From positions 11,417,854 through 11,481,853 of the forward strand of contig CM017568.1 in the NCBI GenBank assembly GCA_007844125.1: a DNA stretch of 64,000 nt. Reading direction: 5' to 3'. A model generated the notes under the pieces. The model made no database searches, was not told the DNA's origin, and saw only the letters and a program-made list of their open reading frames with translations. Origin of the DNA: Sinonovacula constricta. Lineage: Eukaryota; Mollusca; Bivalvia; Cardiida; Solecurtidae. Shown piece after piece: positions 12,601-24,200 of the stretch. The translations under genes were made by a program, and so were the position numbers. How positions within the stretch are numbered: position 1 is the stretch's first letter; each line of letters starts with the position of its first letter.

Positions 12601-15600
12601 GGTGTAGTGAGTTTGATCTCGGTTGAGGCCGCAAGATGATGATGGTGATGACAGCTGCTGGGGTTTTCCCATTGGCTAAACTTTCCATGTGTAGGTCTCG
12701 AATAAAATGCTTTCTGATCACATTTCTTACTATGAAATTAAAAATAAGTTAACAATTATGTTTAAAATTGGAGATTACTCTTACTTGTGGAAAAAATTTG
12801 ATATTTTTTGCATAAAATTAATAATGGGAAAGACAACTCTACTTGATAATAGTTACATGGGGAGGGGAAGTCCTGGCTACATCAAAACAAAATCTATTTG
12901 GATCTGACAAATAACAGAACCTCTATTTCCAGCCAATTATCTTGCAAATAATTTCCATTTAGTGAAAACTAAAGTATGAAGAGCATGATTTTATTTTAGC
13001 GTGCATCTTTAACCCCATATTTAGCTGAACACTGAAACGTTGCTCAGAGCATTCAACTAATACAAACATGGTGTTCTTTTTTCTCCCTTTTCAACCAATG
13101 AAAAATCACTTAAAAGGCTCTTAATATTACATGAATCATCAGTTGACATAGACTAAGAGTTAAAAATGTCACACTGACCTTCGATGATTAACTTACTTTT
13201 AAAACCATTAACAAAAGGAAACTGAAAGTGTGTGACTTATCACCCACTCCCTGTAAGGCTAGCTGTCAGTACACTGTAGCACATGATATCACTACCCTGG
13301 TCTTCTAGGCTACAGTGTGTTATTGTAAGTTAAGTTAGATGTTTTAAACTTCTGTTAACTACCCTTTCACAGGTACTGTGTCCTATCAATTGTTAAAGGT
13401 GGTGTCAGACAGTTTGTCTTTATTAAATACACATACCAATATATAACCACTGATTTGGGGAATTCAGTCATACTTTTTGCATGAACCTATATTTTAGTCA
13501 TTAAAGAGACGATTTTCAACACTTCTTTAAATGTTCAGTCTTTCCAATTCTAAAAAAGTGTGCTAGTGGTCTCTGCTAACAATAAATTTCGACGTCAGAG
13601 TGGACTACCAGCATGACTATATAAAAGTAAGTGATCATGTGTTTTTCTAAGTTTAAAAATAGCTATCTCTGCAGCCTGACTCGGAAAGGAAACACCTGTT
13701 TACAATGATGAGTGAAGATTTATCCTTGACTGTTCACAAAGATCTTTGGCATCAATGAACAGCATTTTGCAAGACCTTATCAGGTACCAATGACATATTT
13801 GGTTATTTGAAAAAAAAAGGAACAAACTGTCGGATACCACCTTTAATTCTAAATGATTGTATTACTAATGGCAAAGTCTAAAAGCTCTCACAATCCTTAC
13901 CATTCTCCCTTGCCTTGTTCAAAAACACACAGATAGACTCAACATAGGTGACATTGTATATACACCCCTATCATATGTACACCAACTCTTAGACTGCTAA
14001 GCCAAATTGTGCAGAGTCAAGGACAAACAGAAAAGATCCCAATCTGCCAGCTTCTGTTGGGAGCTCTCTGATAAGCATCTAAACTACCAGTATTTGTTGC
14101 TAAATCCCTAGCAATGATCTTGTTACCAAAGTATTCAGGTAACTATGAAGTTAGTACATGCTACTAACAAATATAACATGATAAGGGTTGAATACAATGT
14201 TTATCTGGCAGTTCAAATTGTTAGAATTGTTTCATCTTAATGTAGAGAGTCAACTCTAAATTATTGCACCTTGATGCTATACACAGAGATGTGAGGACTA
14301 CAATGTCATGCTGGCTTGGAGGTCTCTCTTGTTTACAGTCATACAGCTAATTAAACAATCATTATTCTTAATTCATTAATGACCACTAATTAATTATCAT
14401 TTATTTCTTACAACTTTATCCAGAGGTAACAAGTTGTTTTTATAATGAACTAACAGCAAACAGTCCATATAGCGATAAGACAACTCCCAGTGGGTGCTAG
14501 CTGATCTGGATGTACACTATGTGCTTACACTCGATCAATTCTTACTTTGCAGGTTAACTTGTTCAAGTGTTGAATACACATCAAATGACAGCATGTGTAC
14601 TATTGTTTTAAATGTGACTCAACACCAACAGAAAATAAACACATCAATTGGCACTTGAAAACAATGAACATGCTGCTGCTGCTGGACACTTGTTCAATGT
14701 CATACTTTTAATCTCATGAATATCTTCCACGAAAATCTCACTGCAACAATAACAATCTGTGACTTTATGTGTAACATCTTTGTTTGTTTGTTTATTTACT
14801 GGGTTTATGGTCCCTCCAATAATATTTCAGTTATCTGGAGACAGTGTCCACTTGAAGCAGATATAGTGCTGCCTTCACTGTGTATAGCATGCCGTGAACA
14901 CCTGGCATGATACCACACCCAGTCACATTATCCTGACACCGGGACAACCAGTCTGGGAAATACCCTTACATTTGCTTGAGCATTAGCAATAGAGCTATAC
15001 CACTACTATTTTTAACAACTTTGGAATGTCATGGCCCGGGATCGAAACCGGGGCCTCTCATAGCTTGAGCCGATGCTCTACTGATTGAGCTACCAGGTCT
15101 GGTCTCATGAAAAAGTATACTAGAGAATAAGAATACATTTTCATATTTTTTAGTAAAAGGTTTTGAGGAGTGTTAAGGTGTTTTCCTGTTTTTTCAAAGA
15201 CTTTTTAACAAATAGACTGACCCTGCAATGTGTCTGTCACATATGGGTATGCACTCATGTTTGTTTGTTTGTTGGGTTTATTGTCCCACCCACAGTCTTT
15301 GTTATCCCTAGATCATGTTTATGAAGCAGATCAAGTTATGCTTTCAATGTAAAGAGATATGCTGAGAAAATGTGGAATTATACCACCCCCAGTCATACAT
15401 GTATAACTTTGACACAGATTGACAAGTCATGGCACTACCTTCATTTGTGTTTGAGTGTAAACATGGGTCTGGAGCTATTCCAGTTCATGTACCATATTTA
15501 TGAATTAATATACTGTCCGAGATTGAACCTGGCCATTAAAAGACTAGATGTCTACAACCATGATGGTTGTAATGATACACTCATATCCTGCATATACATA

Positions 15601-17992
15601 AGTAACATTACAATTAGGTCAGAGGGCAGCTTTAGCAATTTAGAGACTGAAAACAACTATAAGTTAATCTGCATACTTTGTTAAAACTAATTTAGCTAAA
15701 AGCTCAACAATTTTCTATTGCTTCAAAATTTGCAAGAGCGAATATTTGTCATGTATATGTTGCATAAAACCGTATAATCCACACTTCATATTTTCATAAA
15801 TTTCTATGTCAGTACTGTTCATGGCTGACATATTCACATAATTATGTCTTAACTGTAGACAGGCTACTTTAACTGTGTTTATCAATAAACCATACTTATT
15901 GTTTAGGGTTTAGTTTTGCTTAAAACTACCATTTTGTAAAGGTATTTTTTTATCAACAAACCATACTTATTGTTTAGGGTTTAATTTTGCTTAGTGACCA
16001 TTTTCTAAAGGTATTTTATATATTCAGCAGACAATAGTGCAGGTCCTGATGAAACAGCTCTCAGCTGAAGCTGACAGATCTTTTTCCACATTACTTGCCT
16101 AGACCTAGATCGATTCATGGTCAGCAGGGCCAACACATTACACCTTTACTATTTGTCAATGAGCATATATCCTATATCGTAACAATTGTAGGGGGGCAGT
16201 GAAAATGGAGTAGATGGGAAGGTGTTTTGTTTTGTTTCTTTGAAACTTAAGATTTATATGTGGTTTAACTAGTAAATACTAGAATGGAAATCAAATGTGT
16301 AATTCTTTCAGAAGAAAAAGAATGTGTTTTATTCATAGGAAATATATTATGACAGATGAGAACATGGCTTGGATTTAAAATTATAAATGCTTCATTTGAG
16401 CATATTGCCTAAATTGTAACATTTCATTTTATTATTATTTCATATATACTGCTTATTTATGTTACAAGTAGTGTTTTTAACTGTTTGTCCACATTGATTT
16501 TGAGTTCAATGTTTACTGTTTCTTGTTTCTTTTGAAACATTTTAAAGTTCCTTTTCATAACCAACAATTACTGAAAACCTCCATAACAGAGCCTTGAAAG
16601 GCGTTTCCATCAATAAAACAATAAATCAATACAAATAAACTTAGCCTTAGCCTGATTAGCCATACCATATTTTGACGTATATGTGTACAAATATATGTAA
16701 AAACTGAACATATTGCTAAAGCTATGTTCAGTGTAGACCCTGAGCAGATGGCATATCTAGATCAACACTATTTGCATTAGCATAATCAATATGTGCTGGA
16801 CATCTATGCCTTGTTCTGCTGATTCAACTGTTCCGTACTTACTTGCCAAACATGCCTAGAGCATTGTCAGTAAAATGCAAAAACAAAGAAACTGCTTTAA
16901 ATGAGATCTGAAACTAACTGCAAAAAATAATTTTAGGTAAGAATAATTCAACGCCTGAGGCAGGAGTTAACGGATTTATTATTGTAGCAATAGTTTGAAC
17001 AGTAAACTTAAACAAAACGTTCTATAATGTTTATTTCTTACTATCGATACAACAATGACAGACTATGTGTCAAATGAAATACATACAACTAGATGTAGAT
17101 GAGGGTAAAGGAAGGAAAATGTACGTCTGCGATCAGAATCTAGTTCAAGGTCTGTGATTCTAACCTGAAAGTCCACAAATCAAAATTATTATTTACTGAA
17201 CCCAAATCCTATAGCCAACAACCTGCTTATTATAATTGTATCAGCATTTATAAACCACATGCTCTAATTTTTCAAGTGGGAACAGGGTGTGCTCATAAAA
17301 AAAATACTTGTGCATGTCAAAAAAAAAATCTCATTTGTTACACATATGAATTTGTACAAAAATGTTTTAAAATTCCTAAACTTAATTTGGCATCTTACAG
17401 TCTGTTTCTTTCAAATATGAATTTAAACAAAAATGTTTTTTTACAAAATGTCATTATTTTTCTTTCAGTATTCAAATAATTGTATGTAGTTAAGTATGTC
17501 AAGGAAGTTATAGTATTTACAGTTGAAAATACATCTAAAACTGTGTTTCTGTAATGAAAATAATTCACTTGACTGGAAAACTTAAGACAGTATTTTGCTG
17601 GTTAGTGCCTGTCTATTTTACACTAACAGGTGTTTTGTTAATTTACTACACTGCTTGTCTTAATCAATAAATGACAGTTGTGTATTGGCAGCTAATGACA
17701 ACTGTCTAGAACCATAATAATTGAGTCAATGTCCACTAAGAACGACCCTAAAAGTAACATAGAAGGGAATATTTACCGAATATCTTCGAGAAGATCGCAT
17801 TCTTGTTGATGTTTTGCTTGTAGTTTGGCGATGTGTTCGCTTTGAAGAGCTTTTAGTGCTGCATTGGGCTTCACCTGAAATTAGAACGTTTGCATTCGGT
17901 TTTTGTCATTTTTTATCAATTGCAACCGATAAAACACTATTTAACACGATTAAACGTAGCATAAATACCTTCCGTGGAGGTGGCTGAGGCAT
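3659..17992 (-). CDS. FCHSD2: FCHSD-family F-BAR/double SH3 protein, first three coding exons (partial)
   Basis: Coding exons on the minus strand are 17992-17969 (MPQPPPRK), 17874-17777 and 3704-3659, all with GT/AG borders and compatible phases (0, 2, 0), giving the first 56 residues. The peptide contains KLQAKHQQECDLLEDIR followed by a short TFTRQRSIIEKEYAQ exon. Both match, in order, the extreme N-terminus of vertebrate FCHSD1/2 and insect nervous wreck, where they begin the F-BAR membrane-binding domain. Family members bend membranes and couple endocytosis to actin assembly through two C-terminal SH3 domains. Those domains and most of the F-BAR lie beyond the left edge; I found no further exon in 1-3658. 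Intron 2 is about 14 kb and repeat-filled. FCHSD2 versus FCHSD1 cannot be decided from 56 residues. Confidence 0.85.
3975..4175 (+). mobile_element. SINE family C copy
   Basis: Head with box-B-like GGGTTCAAAGTCCC at about 4011, then the family C body (TTCCAGCTAACCTG, GGTTCGTCCCAGACATAAG, TCTTCCTCCACCAATTATTA, GCTGGATGTTG) and the ACCATAATTGTGT tail. Confidence 0.65.
4894..5034 (-). mobile_element. SINE family B fragment with tRNA head
   Basis: Minus strand: GGACCTGGTAGCCCAATCCG opens the tRNA-like head, with box B GGTTCGATCCC. The sequence TTTGCTTAAGCATTAGCAA marks where the fragment is cut on the other side. Confidence 0.7.
5132..5413 (-). mobile_element. Near full-length tRNA-derived SINE, family A
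   Basis: Minus strand: box A TAGCTCAGGTGGTAGAGCG and box B GGTTCGAACCC, then the family body and a tail of GGGATT-type repeats. It sits inside the AT-rich minisatellite that continues at 5413. GTCATT(T)GTAAATGTA occurs on both sides, consistent with a target-site duplication or with the minisatellite unit itself. Confidence 0.9.
5413..5650 (+). repeat. AT-rich minisatellite, 33-37 bp units
   Basis: About seven diverged units built on AGTCATTTGTAAATGTAACC plus a short AT stretch ending TTATTCTT. Part of one unit also precedes the SINE at 5106-5131, so the SINE inserted into the array. Confidence 0.8.
6195..6745 (+). repeat. 39-bp minisatellite
   Basis: About 13-14 units of 39 bp, core GGCTGACATTTACAATCATG followed by TAAATACATGTATCTGACA. 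Because 39 is a multiple of three, open frames on the minus strand are a by-product and are not annotated as genes. The array is interrupted by the palindrome at 6505-6572. Confidence 0.9.
6505..6572. repeat. Perfect 68-bp palindrome
   Basis: Two 34-bp arms, CATGATTATAAATGTCAGCC and onward, are exact reverse complements about a TA-rich centre at 6538/6539. The arms are units of the surrounding 39-bp minisatellite in head-to-head orientation. Confidence 0.95.
7567..7827 (-). mobile_element. SINE family B copy
   Basis: From TGTTTATTGGGTTTATCATC through the ATCTGGAGATGCTGTCCACT module to the tRNA-like head (minus strand: CCTGGTAGCCTAACGAGTAG, box B GGTTAGATCCC) at the right end. Confidence 0.75.
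8393..11650. repeat. 46-bp minisatellite, about 70 copies
   Basis: Units of 46 bp with core GGCAGTTCCTGTGGTGCAAT, then GTGCAGTAAACAGAGTAATA and a short ACAGTA/ACACTA spacer that varies. Variants cluster into two-unit patterns, and a shortened unit occurs near 10035. The whole array lies inside FCHSD intron 2. Long minus-strand open frames arise because the unit lacks stops in all three frames; their cysteine-rich translations are artefacts. Confidence 0.95.
11653..11787 (-). mobile_element. SINE family B fragment abutting the minisatellite
   Basis: Begins TTTGCTTAAGCGTTAGCAAG directly at the end of the 46-bp array and ends in the tRNA-like head (minus strand GGACCTGGTAGCACAGTCAG). Confidence 0.7.
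12093..12482 (+). CDS. Unrecognised 129-aa open frame with a signal-like N-terminus (doubtful)
   Basis: An ATG-initiated frame of 129 codons. Residues about 12-32 are hydrophobic and end in PVWS, like a secretory signal, followed by a stretch with two cysteines (NICVSKRNDTKC) and no recognisable domain. It lies antisense inside FCHSD intron 2, just upstream of a fold-back element. No promoter, splice structure or homologue is apparent, and a frame of this length in 64 kb is not improbable. Most likely spurious. Confidence 0.15.
   Translation: MTMEMSTKLYRSKLLHWVLFYLILAKVAWPVWSELNICVSKRNDTKCLQGHTIKPKQYRNSVDLHVQSMLQTVHHFHKVHNLFGINQMLMVFFMEYAVFCMWDMQTYVFIPRRSLSTKTKKFSIVSFGH
12515..12610. mobile_element. 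Fold-back element (96 bp)
   Basis: Left arm TCACTACACCCTCCCGGTAC continues through CACCTATCTGTCACTGC. The right arm is its near-perfect reverse complement ending GGGAGGGTGTAGTGA. The arms are about 37 bp with a 22-bp loop. Confidence 0.8.
13397..13842. mobile_element. TTAA-flanked MITE, copy M1 (446 bp)
   Basis: Starts AGGTGGTGTCAGACAGTTTG and ends AAACTGTCGGATACCACCT, terminal inverted repeats of about 19 bp. It is flanked on both sides by TTAA (13393-13396 and 13843-13846). No coding capacity. The TTAA target site suggests mobilisation by a piggyBac-type transposase (inference). Confidence 0.85.
13990..14105 (-). repeat. Dispersed hairpin repeat, reverse copy
   Basis: The reverse complement carries ATCAGAGAGCTCCCAACAGA and AGCTGGCAGATTGGGA, matching the order of modules in the copy at 1925. 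Confidence 0.4.
14430..14530 (+). repeat. Dispersed hairpin repeat
   Basis: AACAGTCCATATAGCGATAAGACAACTCCCAG and GCTAGCTGATCTGGATGTACAC follow the layout of the copy at 1925. A further copy is at 16022-16110. Confidence 0.4.
14785..15104 (-). mobile_element. Near full-length SINE family B
   Basis: Runs from TTTGTTTGTTTATTTACTGG to a tRNA-like head at the right end. On the minus strand the head has box A TAGCTCAATCAGTAGAGCAT and box B GGTTTCGATCCC. This is the best copy of the family for reading the promoter. Confidence 0.85.
15258..15545 (-). mobile_element. Diverged SINE family B copy
   Basis: Opens TTTGTTTGTTTGTTGGGTTT, keeps the GAAGCAGATC and CCACCCCCAGTCA modules and ends in a degraded head (GATTGAACCTGGCC on the plus strand). 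A 104-codon open frame here is repeat-derived and not a gene. Confidence 0.55.
15880..16020 (+). repeat. Tandem duplication, about 72 bp period
   Basis: Two copies of a unit starting ATCAATAAACCATACTTATT, at about 15881 and 15953, followed in each by GTTTAGGGTTTA. Confidence 0.75.
16022..16110 (+). repeat. Dispersed hairpin repeat
   Basis: TCAGCAGACAATAGTGCAGG continues into TCCTGATGAAACAGCTCTCAGC and a terminal ACCTAGATC-like end, as in the copy at 1925. Confidence 0.4.
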
Positions 17993-17999
17993 ATTTTAT

Positions 18000-18047
18000 T
18001 TAATCCAATACACTCAATACTCCAACATGTACAACACTCTCCGCCAT
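18000..18047 (-). other. Upstream ORF ahead of the FCHSD start
   Basis: A 15-codon ORF opens with ATGGCGGAG and ends in TAA eight bases before the FCHSD initiator. If transcription starts upstream of 18047, ribosomes would meet this ORF first. The transcription start is not visible, so a role in translational control is inference. Confidence 0.35.
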
Positions 18048-21190
<3,143 letters not shown>

Positions 21191-21228
21191 ATGTAAACAA
21201 CATGAATGTAACACAATGGCATTTGTAA
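21191..21228 (+). promoter_or_regulatory. AGK upstream start-stop codons and overlapping uORF
   Basis: Directly before the AGK initiator are two minimal ATG-TAA elements (21191-21196 and 21206-21211) and an eight-codon frame (ATG at 21202, TAA ending 21228) that overlaps the AGK ATG at 21216. If the mRNA starts upstream, these would reduce initiation at AGK. The transcription start is unknown. Confidence 0.45.
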
Positions 21229-24200
21229 TTAAAGTAGTTAAGACATTAAGAAACCATTGGAAGAAGTCAGTGGTAATTACAGCATTAGGAATATATGGCG
21301 TTAAATATGCTAGCGAAAGACATGAGTAAGTGGGTTCTCTCTTTTTCATTGGTAATTCTGTTGCAATATCAATGTCAGATGACCTCTCGGAAAAAATCCT
21401 ACTACTTTTTAACAGTTTTTATCTTTTGCAATGACAATTGTTTGAATGGAATTTGCTTTTTAATTGTAATTTTGTTTTTCAAATAACAATATGCAGCAAA
21501 ATGTATCTTACTTTTTATTAGTAATTAACCCCAATGATAATAATGGTTTTGTCATTTTTTTGCAGAGAAGAACTTCTAAGAAGACAGTACTGTGCTGAAG
21601 CAAAGGTAGATATAGCAAAACTGATGTATAATTTTGCATGGGTGAAAGTTTTCCGTATTATGACGGAATTCCGTATTTTGAACCTCGCCAGGAACCGTTT
21701 TTCCAAATCGCGTAAATCCGTTGAGATTTCGGGGGGGGGGGGGGGGGGGTACAGGGCGACAGACCAATCGTACCTACTCGGCGATCTCCGGCAAGCTTCG
21801 GAGATAATGTGATTACGTAGAGGACGGAATTACCCGAGGAGTTCCGAGTGGGCGACAGACGAACCGCGCGGAGTGCAGTTGTGTCGGCGATTCTGATTGG
21901 TCAGTGAGACTCCGGCGTCCAATCGTATGCTTTCTTTACACTCGCTTGAGAACAACAACAAGTACAAGAAAACAACGCTCGCAAATTTTAAAAGAAATCT
22001 GAAAAAAATGAAGATTTTGCCCGTGGGTTATAACACGAAGCAGCTTGAAGCTAACATAAAGAATAAATGGAGATGGGAATGGCTAAGCGAAAGTGATTCT
22101 CGCGGCGAAAAATGGGGAGATTGGCTGCAGAAGCCGGAAGCAAGCGGTATGGCGTTCTGTCAATATTGCAACAAGACTATCAATTATAAATCGAACGGAA
22201 AGAAGTCCATTCGTCTTCATGCAGAGGATGCTGCGCATTTACAGAACAAAAAGATCGTCAAAACTAACCAGGTTTGTTTACAGTTACGTAAAATACAGTA
22301 AACAGTATAAAAGTATTACACTTCAAAAATGTAAACAATGTTGACATTGTTGCTGGTTTATAAAAAATTATGGATGATCAATGGTGATAAAGTGTTACAT
22401 TAATTTGCACAACACTCCCACCAATTTTAATCGCTGTACACAACATCACTCCCCCCCCACCCCGCCATTTAATTGCTAGGTCCATGTTTACATAAATTAT
22501 GTAGGAATACTACATTCCACCCCATTTTAAATTGCAGGACCTAAGCAAGCTTAGCCTAATGCAACAAAACAGCATTTTATTTGTTGCATACATTAACTGA
22601 AGTAGAGACACAGTGTAAAACATAACAGAAATTGAATTTCAGGTCCTGCCAGGATCCTCAAAGGCACAGACTGGAACAGAAAGTATGGCAGATCGGGTGG
22701 CAACTGTCCGGGCATTGACTTCTGCTTTCCTTAGTGAGAACCACTTGCCATTTACGCTTGCAGAAAATCTTTTGGCTTTTGCCAAACGTCTGAGCAGAGA
22801 CAAGCAAGCCCTGGAAAAAACTACCATTTCCAAGTCAAGCGCAACTTACATAAATACTCACGGTGTAGCAAAGTGTATGAAGGACGAGTTGAAGATGAAA
22901 GTGAAGGGAAAGATGGTGTCTTTAAATATTGATGAAGCAACAAACAACAACAATGACAAGATACTTAACATCCTAGTCCAGTATTATGATGAAAGTGAAA
23001 ACAAAGTACAATTGAGACATCTTGGGTCAAGAAGTCAAAACTTAGCTACTGCCTCTAACATCATGGACTCTATAGAGAGTGTCTTGCGTGAATATGACAT
23101 TGAATGGTGGCAAGTGTTAAGCGTTCTTATGGACAACTGTGCCACCATGAGAGGAGTTCGTGGCGGTGTTGAGGCATTAATAAGGAAGAAAAATCCCAAT
23201 CTTCTTGACATTAGTGGTGACACCATCCACATGGTTAATAATGTGGCAAAGACACTGTTGAGCAATGTAGACAGTGCAATCCAGGACTTCTGTGGAGACA
23301 TCTTTTATGACATAGAGGAGTCACCAAAAGTGAGAGAAATATTCAAGGAAGTTCAATCACTCCTCAACGTATCAAATCCAAAACATTTGATCCGCCCAAT
23401 AAGTAGCCGATTTCTTCAGATGCTGGATGTAACCACAAGAGCAGTTGATATGTGGGACTCGTTAACCATATACTACTACAGCTTTCTGTCTGACAACGAG
23501 AAACGGCACTACAGGTAATAATAAATAATAAATGGTTTTATGGATAATGTATTTAAATCCTATTTGAACCACACTTAACTTTACATTTTGGATTACGCCT
23601 TAAAAAATTCCTAGGTAAAACTATAAAACTTTATACTTAAGATTTCAATAGATTGACATACACAAATGAAATTTAAAAACTTTAAAATAAAATGACTGGA
23701 AATATTGTTTATTTTTGTTTTCTAGTTCTTGTTTCTGATGAAGGTAAGAAATATAGTTAAAAAATGGTGTTGTGTGTATATGTAGCTATTGCTTCATACT
23801 TCATGGCTAGCTAGTTTTGTAGCACCTCCTCCCTCTGTTTCTCTCTTGTCTATATCATGTATGGTCAGGGCTCAGTATTAACTTTCAAAGTAACTAACCA
23901 GAATAGATGATAGTCATTTGTCATTTTTGTAGCATTTTACTTGTTGCCAGTCAGCTTTGTAGAATCTATGACTTTCTATATGTACATATACATGTAATAA
24001 ATCTCTTAGTTATTTATCACGAATCAGTAGCCACATTTCTTTGTGTGTTTTTCATTTCGGTAGCATTTTATCTGGTTTAAAGGACAGTACCTGTATTTTT
24101 TTCAGTGTCATGCCACTTGGTTAAATGGTTCATTTAGTTTTGTAAAATTATAAGATAAATCTCACTTAAGAAATATGTTTCATTTTAGAAGGAATGATAG

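Larger units (their letters stand above)
3705..17776 (-). other. FCHSD intron 2 (14 kb)
   Basis: Bounded by the exon 2 donor (CG|GTAAAT at 17777/17776) and the exon 3 acceptor (TTTCAG|GACA at 3704). Outside the listed repeats, the stretches 7830-8390, 11790-12090, 12620-13390 and 16110-17770 hold only AT-rich sequence, in which I see no gene. Confidence 0.75.
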
